A stretch of 64,000 nucleotides of DNA, taken from NCBI GenBank assembly GCA_019054805.1, contig JAHQIY010000003.1, forward strand, positions 8,370,001 through 8,434,000, written 5' to 3'. The translations under genes and the position numbers were made by a program. This document shows positions 48,445 through 61,870 of this stretch, piece after piece (position 1 is the stretch's first letter; every line of letters starts with the position of its first letter). Source of the stretch: Brachionus manjavacas. Its lineage: Eukaryota; Rotifera; Eurotatoria; Ploima; Brachionidae. The notes beneath the pieces were generated by a model that did no database searches, was not told the DNA's origin, and was given only the letters and a program-made list of their open reading frames with translations.

Positions 48445-49715
48445 AGTTCAATTTGTTTTTAAATTCCACAATACCATTAAACAATAGACTGAGACAATAG
48501 AATTAAAAAGTATTAAAATCAAATTAATTAAAGAAATTAAACTGCTTGCTTTTATAATAGACGAAAATCTTAACTTTCTTAAATTACCAGCCAGTGTTTT
48601 TCTTTCAGTAAATATAAAACTCTTCGATTAAAAGACTCTTTTATTTATGTACTTCGGTAAAAATCCAATATTTTTAAACTTTTATTCTGCCACACTTTTA
48701 TTTTTACTTTACTTTGTTATTTCTCTAAAGAAGCAACATTAAAGTTGTCAAATTGCTTTTATATCTCTATTAATAAGCTTCTGAAAATAAAATTAAACAC
48801 GGATAATTTTAAATGAAATAAATAATATTTTAGAAAAATTCGGTCTCTTCTCTTTTCAGCCCCGTTCGCTTGAAAGGATGTTCACTTTCTCTTATAAAAT
48901 AGCACACTTTTCAAATTGTCCTCCTTTGTTGAGAGAGAAGTTTACGAATTATCAACTTATAAATATGGACAATATCATTGAAACTGGAGCTAGCACAAAA
49001 AGTGGTGAAAAAAAGTTTGGATATATTTTTACTTGACTTATGACTTTCAAACAAATTCGTATTTAAATGAATCTGTAAAAAATTTTCACAAATTAAAATT
49101 ATATTTTCAAATATAATTTTTAAAATTTAATTTTTTGTATTGTGAAATTTTTATTTGAATTTGAAGATTGTATTTTAACTTTGAAGGCAAATTTTGTTTA
49201 TTATTAAAAAAATTTTAATTTGAAATAAATGAAGTTTTAATGTCTCGTAAAGAGATAAGGACACTAGCCTGTTGATTAATCTTGAATCAATACCGATAGA
49301 AAATTAAAAATAAAATCAATGAACAGAGCAGTAATAATTAAACTATGGGTGATTTGAAAAATCCGAAATCAAAATTAAACTCAGAGAACATTATTGAACC
49401 TAAATCGATTTTTTCTTATTTTTTCAATCAATTAAACAAATTTAATTTTTTACTTTTAAATCAAACAATTCAATATTAATTAAAAATATTTTCTGTTTAC
49501 AATTTTCATATTTCGTCTGTTCTTTCAGTTTAGTGCCTAATCACAAAGCACTTAGAAAAAAAATATTCTAAAAAAATATTTAATTAATATTTGAAAAGAA
49601 TTTTATTGAACAAAAAAAAAGAGGAATAAAAATTTACAATTGACTGATTTATTAAATTTTCATTTACTTTTAAATTTGGATCGATTTTTGACCCTTAAAA
49701 AACAATTAAAAAACA
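48445..49715. other. AT-rich intergenic, nothing recognised
   Basis: No exon was found between the foldback element and the last exon of the RecQ gene. TTTATT at 49648-49653 reads AATAAA on the minus strand and is the likely poly(A) signal of that gene. A less AT-rich patch at 48860-48960 has no open frame of note. Confidence 0.5.
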
Positions 49716-52700
49716 TCAAAACTTTTTCTTAAACTTGGCTTTATTTTTGAAGTAAAATTTCTTTTTTTGATTCGAATTAAAATAATTGCTCGTATTCTCA
49801 TCATTTGCATCGTACGAGGTCTTAGCTTTTTTATTGCTTGGATAATTCTTGGAAAAATTCTTGCGCTTATAATTCGTTTCCTTATATTCTGAATTACTGG
49901 ACTTGCTATTCAGCCACTTTGATGAATCAAAATCTATGTCTCTCACCTGATTCTCGTCAATTAATCCATAAGTTTTGTTATTTCTGTAGCAAGCTTGAGA
50001 TTGAACGGCTCGGGCTTTGGCTTTTTCTATTTGTTTTTGTTCCATTTTTTTAATTTCCTCTTGCTGAATTTCTCTTTTTATCTTGGCATAGTGTTGAAAT
50101 ATGGTCAAAAACTCTTCTCCCTTATAGTTATTGAATACAGAGTGAGTGTAGCCAGTGATGCCCAAGAGATCTTCCTTGGTCTCTGGCAAACGCGTCAACA
50201 TTTCACTCAACATTTTTGGCGTAAACAAGCTGCTCATGTTCTTGACACCTTTTTCGTTACCAACTGTTTTTATGAGACGTTTTATGTCACTTTGGCATCT
50301 GATCAAAATTCGATTAATCGCTGATGAATCGCTAAGTTTGGTGTTTTTCTTAGCTTTTGATGTGTTTTGGCCATCGTCCGATTCTGAATCATCAACTACA
50401 CTGCACTTTTTGGGCACTTTTGTTTCATCATCGATTAGCTCAAATTCAACTTTAGTACCTGAATTATTGAAAAGCTGTGTTGCTTTGGGTCCTAGTTTTA
50501 TATAAGAAGCCATTGTGTCTGAATGTTTTAAAATTTTTACATCCTCCTTTAAAAATCCTAAAAAAACTAATTTTCTGACTATTCTTTCAATGTCATTTTT
50601 TTTGTATTTAGACAGTTTAGCATGCATTTCCAAATTTTGATGACCTTTTTCTGTTATTTTGGCGTTCATTGAGCCTTTGAGTATTTCGGATAAATGGAGC
50701 AAAGTAATGTCATTCTTGACCGAAAGTTGCTGAACTCCTCTGCATATGATGGTTGCATCGGATGTAATATCGACCAGAGAACACTTATTTCCCTCAAATA
50801 ATAGACAATTGTCACAGATGGTTTTCATTTTTGACTCGATGCATTTTCTTCTGTCAAACTTTTCACCAAAATACTCGAGTATTTGAGCTCTACGACAGTC
50901 TGTGCGATTGTCACAATACTGAGCCATTCGGTAAATATTGTCGATATGGGTTTTGTGAGCAACAGGGTTGTAATTGGGCTCTTTTTGTATATTCTGCATT
51001 AAACGCAGCCATTTGTGTCTGTCTTGATTGTTGTAGAATAGCAAGCATAAAGAAACAGCACCATCTCTGCCCGCTCTGCCTGATTCTTGATAATAGCCCT
51101 CTAAAGACTTTGGAAGTCCTAAATGGACAACATAACGAACATCTCTTGTAAACAAAAAATTATTCAAAGTAATTTAGATGGTTTTGTGATATAAAGAAAA
51201 AATTCAAATAAAATAAACAATCTTTTATGCTTTTACAATTTTTATTTTTCTTTTTCAAGCAATATTTCAAGAATATTTAATTTAATTAATTCAAAATTAT
51301 TCAATTCTTTTGTTTAACATTTACTTTTTGCTCTAATTTATGTGTTTTTTCAATTTTTAAAATAATCAAAAATAACTTTTACAAATTCCGAAATTAACGC
51401 TAATGTGGCTGAAAGGGAGAATTAATATTCATTCCAAACAGCCAGGGAATTTTCCCAAATTATTTTTTAAATAAATAAATAAATAGATGGTTTTGTGAAA
51501 TTCAGTAAAGAGAATAGAACAGAATGATGAAAATTTTTTTTCTAGGCATCGTGAATTTTGATTCATAAAACAAAAATAAAAAATAAAAATTTCCAAAGCT
51601 TAAGTTCTGTTAATTTTAGGAACTGATACATCCTCTGTACCATCAATATACTAATTCTGAAAAGTTCTGCAAAATTTATAATATCTCAAATTCGTAATGA
51701 ACTGAATTCTACAAATTTAATTGTAGAGTTCTGCAGAATTGGTATTTTGGTGCTTCAGAGTATGTATCAGTTTCCACAACATATCGGGCATGGTTTTGTC
51801 AGTCAGGACCTTTAGCTTTGGAATTTTTTAAATCCTGTTTTTGCTTCCAAAATTCAAAATGATGTAAGTTTATTTAGCAAATTAAAAAAAAAAAATTAAA
51901 AGATGAAAATAATGACTGAATTCTAAAAAGCAATATAATGATAAAGCCAAAGCAAGTTCGATTTTTACAGACTTGTTTTTAAGTCACAAGTCTTAAGTCA
52001 AGTCAATTCAATGGCCTAAAATTTTTTTTTAATGAAATAAATTTCTAAATAAACCATGATCTTAAAATTATATCGGTCAGAGTTATCTGCATTTATCCAT
52101 AAGGTTAAGCCTTCAGACAAAAATATATTTCGTTGAATAACACACATTTATTAATAGGTGATAGATTTCTTAAAGAAATAGAAATCAATTTTTTAATATT
52201 CTATGATTTTTGTGATTGCTAATTATAAAAAAAAATTTAGTTCAAGTAATAATTTTGACTTAAAAAAATTAAAAAAAAATTTTGTTAAAAAAAAATTTAA
52301 GTCAAGTCATAACTTTGACTTAAATTTTTGTGAATTAGAAAACTGTGACTTAAAAACAAGTCTGGATTTTTAAAATTTAAAGCTACGTCAAGGTTTTTCT
52401 TAAAATCGATCCCAAAAGAATCTTTAATTATTAGAAAAAAGTCTCTAAAATTCTGAAAATTCGAGCCAATACTTTATTAAACTCTGATTATGAAATATTC
52501 AAAGCAATGGAACAAAAAATTCTAAAAACATAAAAAAAATAAAATGATTAAAAATTTTTGGGTATAGAATTAGCAAAAAAGTTGTTTTTGGAAATTAGTG
52601 AAAATTAGAAAAAAGATTATTTAGCGTCGATCAACAGTAAATTCAGCCACGCTGATCAAATTTAATTGGATTCAAAAGGTAAATTTTTTTACTTAAAAAA

Positions 52701-55700
52701 TCATTATTTCTAAAATTATATTAGCTATTTAAAAAAAATTATTCAATTTTTAGTTTAAAGCAGAGAAAGGTATTGAAATTTTTTACATATGTTTCTGAGA
52801 AAAAAGCCGATTTGTTTAATAAAATATAAAATTTTTAAATCGACTCGTAAAATAAGTGATTGTAAAAATTAAAAAAAATAATGTAAACTCATGCACTGTA
52901 AATCAATAATCAAGTCGTATAAAATATTTAAAAACCAAGGAATTGGAAAAATAAAAAAACTCACGGTTTATCAATGCCCATTCCGAAAGCAATAGTTGCA
53001 CAAACTACTTTACAATCAATATTATTTGTCCATTTGTGCTGAATTTGCTGACGTTTCTGGTCATCCATTCCAGCATGGTACGGCAGCGCTTTTATTTGTT
53101 TTTTCCTCAAATACTCGCTCACTTGTTCACACTCATTTCTCGAAATGCAATAGACAATTCCACTTTTGTTCGCATATTTGCTTTTGATCAGCTCAGATAT
53201 TTTCTCCAAAGCAGCTGGATTGCTAGTCTTGTATTCGACCTGATACTGCAGATTTTCTCTATTAAAACTTTGCATGAAAAAAACACACTTTTGGTTATTT
53301 GTGGGCAAAGTGTTCATGCTTACTGACATGTACTGTCTATTGTTCAGCTTATTCTCCAATTTGTTCATCTGATTATTCTGAACATTTGTCACAAACGCAC
53401 TCTTGAAGGCCGAGCTCTTTAGCGAAGCTGTTTCGCTCACGCTCAACTTCATCTGCATCAAAATGTCGTTTCGCACTCTTGGTGTCGCAGTGGCTGTCAA
53501 CAGCATACATGGAACATTTGGCATCAGTGTGAATCTCAACTCGCCCATTTTCTTGTAATCTGTGCGAAAGTCATGACCCCATTGGGACACACAATGAGCT
53601 TCGTCAATTACCAATCTTGCTATCATGCCTCGATTGTACAAGTTTGTTACCACATTTCTCAATTTTGTGCTGTTGTTCAACTTTTCCGGTGTAATGTAAA
53701 CAAGTTTGTACACTGGCTCTTGTTTGACCAATTCCTTGTAAACATTATCACATTCGGACGAGTCAACGTCACTCAGCATGTGACATGCACTCAGTCCCAG
53801 AGCGTTCAACTTTTGCACTTGGTCAATGATCAAACTTTTCAGTGGTGATACCACAAATGTCACACCTTTGGATATGACTGCAGGCAACTGGTAGCACAGT
53901 GACTTACCGCCTCCAGTTGGCATCAAAATAAACACATTCATTCCCAGCAAAGCTGCATTTACTGCCTCGAATTGTTGCGGACGAAAGTGCTTTAGACCGA
54001 ATGAGTTGCGGAATTTGGTCAGCATTTCGTCTGTATGCTCGTATTCCACTGATCTAAACTCATACGAGCAATCTTTGATATCATTAAACAGCCAGTTTAT
54101 TTTTTCATATTTTTCTATTTCAGGTATATAGACACCTTTTGTTTGCTTAGTATTTGACATTAGATCATTTTTGTTTCCAGGATCAATTGAATCAAAATCA
54201 AAATCTTCGATGACGCATAAATCGTCATCATCTTCATCATCATTGATTTCGCCATTATACTCTTTATAATGTCTGCTTCCATCTTTTTTTTCAATGGGTA
54301 TTTGTGTTGATGTATTATTCAATGAGTTGAAATCCTGTTCAAGTTCTAAAACTTCAATGTCATTATTTATCTTTCTTTCTTCTTTTTTAAATTCTTTTGA
54401 TATTTTTTCAGCATTTTCGAATTCTTTAAAACTTGATTTTACTTTTATTGGTTTTAAGTCATCAAGTTGATCTTCATCAGAGTTAAACGATGCATTTTTT
54501 TTTCTCGATGACAGTATGATCGGTGAATCAGGTATTATATCAGGCATTTTCTTTATTGGAGTTTCCAAAATGCTTTCCATTACGTGTTTAGAAAGACCAG
54601 TTTCTTTTATTATCGTTTCTTCACAAACAACGCATTTCACTTGCTTCATTACGCAACTGAAACAAGCTCCGTGACCACAAGCATCTATGAGACGTCTTTT
54701 AGGTCCATTGGTATATTTGAATTTACATGATGGACAGAATTCTTTGTGATCAATTGATGACTCAAGTGGTTGAATATTTTCAATTGGAATCTTTTCATTT
54801 TTTATTTTTTTGAAATTTTTTGAAGGTGATGGTTTTTGGCCATAAGTTGATTTTTCAGGCTGATGTAAATTTTTGTTTATTGCTTTGCAAAAATCCTTTT
54901 CATCCTCTGGTTCAAATTCCAAATTTTCAAACTCAGATTTTACAGTTTTGTTTTTAATTTCAAAAAATGGATGCAAATTTTGTGATTTACCATTCGTTTG
55001 ACATGTTTTTTTCTTTAATGTATTTTGATCTTCATTTTCCAAATTTGATATCAACTCGGACCCAGATTTGTTGCTACTTTTACTAATTAGAATATTTATC
55101 AATTAAATTTAATTTTTGTTTGAGAAATAATGCAATTAATTTTTGATATTCTAAAATATTTTAAAAATATTTTATTTTAAATTGATTGAAAATGAAATCA
55201 AGACCATTTATGAATTTGTGTTTGTAATGAGTTCGCTTAAAAACTTAGAGGTGCAAAAAATGATACAAAAGTTGAAAATTGGATTTTACTTTCTATACTT
55301 TTTTTTAATTTATCGTTAAGATTTAGGTAAGGAAGGACATTCTTTCCGTACTTAAACTGTACTTTAATTGTACTTTTTGTACTTTTTAAAAATAATTTTA
55401 TTAAAAAAGAAAACACATCCTTTCTGTTCTTTTGTAAACAGGGTTCGGGCGGAGCCCTGGTTTAGGGATTAGGGGATGTTAAAGATAAGATAAGTATTTA
55501 TTTAATTGAAATTAATGTTTAAAATATAAATAAATATGAAAAAGAACAGAAAGCCTACAGTCCTGCTATGATTTTATGTTTTTACGTAGTTTCACGTAAA
55601 TTACATTTATTAATTTTGAGTTTTTGTTTATTGTTTAAAATGTACTTTTTTAAAACATGTTCAAAATTTACTTTTTTTTACTAAAAATTACCATTTTCAT

Positions 55701-57348
55701 ATAAAATTCCACGTAAAATTACGTAAAAAAAAGTAATTTTTTCTTTCCGAATTCAGGCACAAAAAATTTTAAACAAGTCAAAAAATGTCAAAAAAATGTA
55801 GTTTTTTTTTCGAATTTTTACTTTTTACAAAAATTTACGTAATTTCCGGAAATTTTTCGTTAATTCAGGTAAAATATACTTTTTTTTACTTTGTTATTTT
55901 ACGTAATTTACGGAATGTCACGTAAAATTACGTAAAAACAGAAAATCATAGCCCTACTGTAAAAACCAATAAATTTAGATAAATTTCTTATTAACAAAAA
56001 TCTTGTCTACAAAAGAACTTTAATTTAATATTTTTCAAATTTTTACATATTTTAATGACCAAAGAAATCAATTGCTGAACGCGATTTCAATATGATCTTT
56101 TTTGATCATAAAATTTACTATCAAAAATAAACCGATGAAGTAATAAGATCAGTGGGTCATAAATTTGACTGGTCTCAAATTTCAATTTATTGTTGATTTA
56201 TTTTTTAAATTTAAATTCTTTTTTTTCTTTTCATTCTTATTAGACTGGGACGGTAATAATAAAAATCCTTCTCATAATCTTAGCTGTTCATCTCTCCATA
56301 ATCTCTAAAATTTTCAGAAAACAATTATAAATATAAATAAGTTCTAGAGAAACAAGTATTTTTAAAAAATCCTGAACTTTACAATAGTTGAGCTCAACGA
56401 GATTTGTATAATATTTAATTTAAATAAATTATATAAATTCAAATTAAACTCTGGAAGTCGCTTTTAGTGGTTTCAACATTATCTTTTAAAATAATTAGCT
56501 TTTAATATTTTTTGATATCTTTATCAGGAAATATTCTTCCGTTATAAATATAGGCGCAACTAATCCTTGCGATAGTTAAAAGATTACTAATGATCATCTT
56601 TATTCTATAACCTTATTAAATTTTTTTTTATAATTAATATTTTTAAAGTTATCAGTTATTTTTTATTTTACTTTATTTAATAAAATATAAATGAATATTT
56701 GTTTTATATATTTTAATTTATTCCAGAAAAAATTTTAATTAAATTTAAATTCCAATTGCTTTTTACTGTATTCTAAAGATGATAATTTTAAAAGCTAACA
56801 TTTAAAACTGGATACAAAAAAGAGGAAAAAAGAACTGTATAATTGGTTATGTTGATTGAATCAGCTGATAAATTCATATTATCATCTAAAATTTTGCTTT
56901 TAAAAAAATTCCATAAAATACACTTGCACAAAATAAGAATTCTTCTTATTTATTTAATTTTATTGCTGTTTTAGATTCTAAAACTCAAAAACCAATTTTT
57001 TTTTTTGAGTTTTTGTTAAAAATTATTTTAGATTAGCAAATTTTCAAAAACTCAAAAAAAATTTTCAATAAAGAATCTAGAGACTATCAAAAATATTATT
57101 TATATCGTTTAAAATGTAAATTTTACTTACCTTGAATGAAAACCGTTATCTGAAGAGTATGTATTAAGCAAATTAGGCGTACTTGATGCTGATTGAGAAC
57201 AATTTTTATCATTTGTTTTGGTCAAAATGTTGTTATTGGTAATGCTAGGGGTTGTAATAGCCGAAAGAGAACAAGACGACAAGAAAAAATTCTTCGAAGT
57301 CTCTGTGGCAGATTTTCCCGGTTTTTTAAAAGTAAATTTTCTTTCCAT
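49716..57348 (-). CDS. BLM-type RecQ helicase with N-terminal RING finger (intact copy), 3 exons
   Basis: Exons 57348-57131, 55082-52965 and 51144-49716 join in phase to 1254 residues. The N-terminus MERKFTFKK resembles that of the paralogue. A C3HC4 RING-like finger follows (about residues 189-226: CPSC, CGHGACFSC, CVVC). An acidic, Ser-rich linker leads to the RecQ core: FRPQQ (motif 0, about 439), MPTGGGKS (Walker A, about 460), DEAH (about 566), LTATATPR (about 601), then GIVYCISRNE and the [19 protein letters not shown] and QESGRAGRDG motifs. An insert of about 45 Asn/Ser-rich residues separates the helicase lobes. The RQC zinc site (CRRAQILEYFGE, CDNC) and an HRDC-like domain (LLGITGYTHSVFNNYKGEEF) are present, and the tail is Lys-rich. 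BLM unwinds recombination intermediates and dissolves Holliday junctions in the nucleus. The core 52930-54229 duplicates the other copy. Confidence 0.92.
51619..51775. repeat. 157-bp element with imperfect inverted ends, in RecQ intron 2
   Basis: The ends GGAACTGATACAT and ATGTATCAGTTTCC are inverted, and further blocks (CTAATTCTG / CAGAATTGG, GTTCTGCA / TGCAGAA-like) pair inside. Its size and structure fit a small MITE. No flanking duplication is evident. It lies in the intron between exons 2 and 3 of the minus-strand RecQ gene. Confidence 0.65.
51968..52364. mobile_element. hAT-type MITE, CAGA-TTGTTT family, copy 2
   Basis: The 397-bp element has inverted ends CAGACTTGTTTTTAAGTCAC and its near complement (GTGACTTAAAAACAAGTCTG). 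An exact 8-bp duplication GATTTTTA flanks it (51960-51967 and 52365-52372). It shares the AAGTCACAAGTCT/AAGTCAAGTC subterminal block with the element at 14488, so both belong to one family. It sits in an intron of the RecQ gene and has no coding capacity. Confidence 0.9.
52930..54229 (-). repeat. inverted 1.3-kb identical tract, arm A (RecQ intact copy)
   Basis: This segment is the inverted copy of 58365-59663. By eye every compared stretch is identical, including synonymous positions and about 35 bases of the following intron. The exception is six A's here against five in the other arm, at about 53095-53100. Identity starts at GATGACGATTTATGCGTC and ends at CTTGGTTTTT. Outside, the two genes differ strongly. 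Confidence 0.9.
55083..57130 (-). other. intron 1 of the intact RecQ gene
   Basis: A 2-kb intron with GT-AG borders (donor GTAAGT at 57130-57125 and acceptor CTAATTAG before 55082). It holds the TA-flanked MITE at 55558-55959. Near 55320-55550 are GTACTTTT repeats and a GC-rich GGGTTCGGGCGGAGCCCT hairpin of unknown origin. No other exon is recognised. Confidence 0.6.
55558..55959. mobile_element. MITE with TA duplication, TTACGTAA-rich
   Basis: The 402-bp element has inverted ends: CAGTCCTGCTATGATTTT on the left and, read inward from the right, CAGTAGGGCTATGATTTTCT. Both continue into TGTTTTTACGTA. Flanking TA on both sides (55556-55557 and 55960-55961) suggests a Tc1/mariner-type target site, though two bases can match by chance. 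The interior repeats ACGTAA motifs. It lies in intron 1 of the minus-strand RecQ gene. Confidence 0.7.
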
Positions 57349-57605
57349 TTAAAAGGAAAATATTTACAAATATTGACTAAAATTTATTAAAAAAGTATCA
57401 AATAATTTTTATTTTTGTTCTGAAATAATTTTCTAAAATTTTTGAATTATGAATAGTTAATTGTGCTAAGACCAGAGCTTTATTTATTTGAAGATTAAAT
57501 TTTTTTGAAAATAATCTAAAAAATTAGCAAAATTTTAAATTATCTATTAATCCAAAATTAATTAAATGAATTAGCATTCGAATTTTATCCAAATAATTTT
57601 TACCA
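57349..57605. promoter_or_regulatory. shared 257-bp divergent promoter region of two RecQ genes
   Basis: The start codons at 57348 (-) and 57606 (+) face away from each other over 257 bp. Any core promoter for both genes must lie here or overlap their first exons. An AATTTTAG acceptor-like site on the minus strand at about 57380 lies some 30 bases before the minus-strand ATG. No TATA box or palindromic factor site stands out. Confidence 0.6.
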
Positions 57606-58364
57606 ATGGATCGTAAATTCAAATTCAAAATATCGACTTCAAATAAAAGTTCAATTGTATCAGATTTAAAAGAAGATTCAAAAACAAATGGTTCGCAAAG
57701 AAAAAATTTGTCGAATGACTCCATGTTGGGAAACAATTTTATCAAAAAAAATGAAAATTGCAAAAATGATAAAATAAATGACAATTGTCTAAAAATAATT
57801 GATCAAAACATTATAAATCGGGATCAAAAAGAGCCAAAAATTAATGAGAAAGGCAATTTCGATGATGATTGGAATGGGGCTAAATTTAACATTAATGAAA
57901 ACATTCTTCCAAAACCAATTGCCACAGTTAAACCATTTATGTAATTAAAAAAAATCTAAAATTAAAATAACTAAAATTCTCGTTTAAGAAAAGTGAAAAA
58001 TTTTAAAAGTGATTTCTTAACAAATGACACGCAACAACAAAATGAAGATGATGATAAATTAATATGTCCTTCATGCAAATGTAGCTACAGTTCGAGAAGT
58101 ACAAAACGAAGATTAGTAGATGAATGTGGACATGCTTCGTGTTACAGTTGTATAGTGAAAAAAGTACCATGCAAAAAATGTACCTTGGAAGCAAACGACT
58201 CAGATGAGTTGGAAATAGATTTTCGTCGAATTGACGAAATTGAAAGAAAAGCAATTGAAAATAAAAGAAATGATAAAATATATGAAAAAATGGAAGAAAA
58301 AAATGTGAATAAAATAGAGAAGCTATCAAAATTAAAATTAATGAATTCTGTAAATGACAAAAAC

Positions 58365-59663
<1,299 letters not shown>

Positions 59664-59793
59664 TTAAAGAAAATATTTATTGACTATATAAAGATTTAGC
59701 CATATTTTTTCTTTGATCTCTAATTTTTTGCAATTTTTTAATTCATTCTTCTTCTATTTTAAAATTTAATTATTTGTTTTCAATCTTAAATTA

Positions 59794-59990
59794 GAGCCCG
59801 AGCCGAAATGTTGGCGTGTTAGTCATTCAAGCAGAGGATCGAGGGTCCAAAACCCGCTGAGGGTGAAAAAATCTTCAAAATATCTCTGTAATTCTGACGA
59901 ATGTTTAAACCCCTTTCATCATAAAAAATAGGGAGATCGGTTGAGACTGGGTAATAATTCCGGTGTAGATGATCAACTCTATGCAGGAAC
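59794..59990 (+). mobile_element. SINE-like dispersed repeat, copy 2, in RecQ intron
   Basis: It lies in the intron between 59628 and 60185 and is clearly richer in G+C than its flanks. The head (59794-59865) has TTGGCGTGTTAGTC and GAGGATCGAGGGTCC, which loosely recall the A and B boxes of a tRNA promoter. The body from 59860 matches the minus-strand reading of 14047-14275 (AAAAATCTTCAAAATATCTC, CTTTCATCATAAAAAA, GACTGGGTAATAATT, GGTGTAGATGATCA). Two separate copies with such a head fit a tRNA-derived SINE. Confidence 0.6.
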
Positions 59991-61448
59991 TTTAATTAAG
60001 TTTCAGGAAAACTAAGATGGTCCCTTTAAGTGACAAGTTAATTACTGTTTTGCAATTAAAATTTATTCTTATTTTGTTCTTTGTTTTTTTATAAATATGA
60101 AAATTTTTCTGTTCGTAAATCATTGAAAAAAAAATATTTTTTTAAACATTTAATGAAAAAATTAATTTTATTTTAATTTTCTAGAGATGTTCGATACGTA
60201 ATTCACCTTAGTCTTCCCAAATCATTAGAAGGCTATTATCAAGAGTCCGGCAGAGCTGGCCGTGACGGGTCAAAGGCTTTTTGTGTCTTATTTTACAATA
60301 ACCAAGATAGACAAAGATGGCTTCGTATTATTTCATCTGAATTCCAGAACAAAAACTTATCAGCTTTTCAAACACATGTAGATAACATTCATCGTATGGC
60401 TCAATACTGTGACAATAAGACAGATTGTAGGCGAACCCAAATTTTGGAATATTTTGGTGAAATTTTTGACCGTGTTAAATGTATTCGTTCCAATATGAAC
60501 ACAATATGCGACAATTGCAAGCTCCTTGAGACCAAAAAATCAAAAACAATCGATATGACTGAAAAAATAAAACTAATTTGTAATTCAATCAAAACAGTCT
60601 GTTCTCGTGAGGACCTTACATTGCTCCATTTGGCAGACATACTAAAAGGTTCATTTAACTCCAAGATAATTGAAAAAAATCATCACATCCTGGAATTTCA
60701 TTCTAAAATGGATGAATTTAAAAAATGTGATATTGAAAGACTTCTAAGAAAGCTTATTTTCTTAGGATATCTTAAAGAAGAGCTTAAAGTAATTAAAAAT
60801 CCGGACACTGTTGCGTGTTATGTTAGACCTGGTCCAAAAATGTCACAAGTTTTTAGTGGCAAAAATTTTAAATTTATGTTCGAGCTGATAGAAGATGAAA
60901 TAAAACCTAAAAAAAATGCTGAATCTAGAATGAAATCTGATAAAAAGGATTCTGATGATAGTGATGTTGAAGAAATATTATATGATAATGAGCCAAAAAG
61001 TAAACAAAAATGTTCAGAAGAGTTAAATTCAATTTTGAACAAATGCAAAAGTGATCTAAGACGATTGATAAAATCCCTTGGTGTCGAGCATAAAATAGAT
61101 AATGTCAATTTAATTTTTACAAGAAAAATGATCTTAGAGATGCTCTCTCAGTTGCCTACTGACAAAGAGACCTTGCTAGGTATCACAGGCTATACCGAAG
61201 CAATATTTAATAATTATAAGGGAAATGATTTTCTGAAAATATTTCAACACTATTCCAATTTAAAGGCTTCAATTGAGACCAAAAATGAGGCTAGTTTTAA
61301 TGTTCGTTCAAATGTAGTTAATGAATGCCAAGAAAACTTCGGGTCTAATCAATGGTTGAATAGCAAAGATAAATCAAAGTATAAAAGAAAAACTGGCTCA
61401 AATGATCAATCAGTAAAAAAATCAAAAATTAAAAGTTTTTTTAGGTAA

Positions 61449-61752
61449 ACTGTTTATAGTAAAATTGTTTAAATTTTTTACTACGTTTGTTTTTGATTAA
61501 GTTTGTAAAGTTTATTCTAATCTTTTCGCATATTTATAATTTAAAATAAATAAAATTTACTAATTTTGTCGACTTTTTAATGGAATTCTCCACTTTTTTA
61601 TATTTTAAATGCACACAAATCCCATGCAAATTTGAATTAAAAATATTAAAAATTGTTTCAATTTTAATTTAAATTTTTGAATTTAACCAACTCCAGGTTC
61701 TAAACATTGAAAGTAAACATTCTCATTAAAGCTTACTTTTTTTTGACTATAT
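61449..61752. other. 3' flank of the plus-strand RecQ gene
   Basis: AT-rich sequence with AATAAA-type poly(A) signals around 61541-61550. No other feature is recognised. Confidence 0.5.
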
Positions 61753-61870
61753 AAATTCAAAGTACACTTTGTATTATTCAATATTGCCTATTTCAATAAG
61801 GCTAACATTCTAAAATATAAATAAAAATTTTTGAAATTATTATTTATTATTTAACTTTCTTTTTTTTTTG
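61753..61870 (+). repeat. 118-bp direct repeat, left copy (LINE target-site duplication)
   Basis: It runs from AAATTCAAAGTACACTTTGT to the T10-G at 61870 and is repeated exactly, by eye, at 63444-63561. The two copies lie immediately on either side of the LINE insert. Confidence 0.9.

Noticed and set aside
53573-53848. Open frame antisense to the RecQ helicase core, present in both copies
   Set aside because: It is a shadow of the helicase frame. It is identical in both copies only because the underlying DNA is identical.
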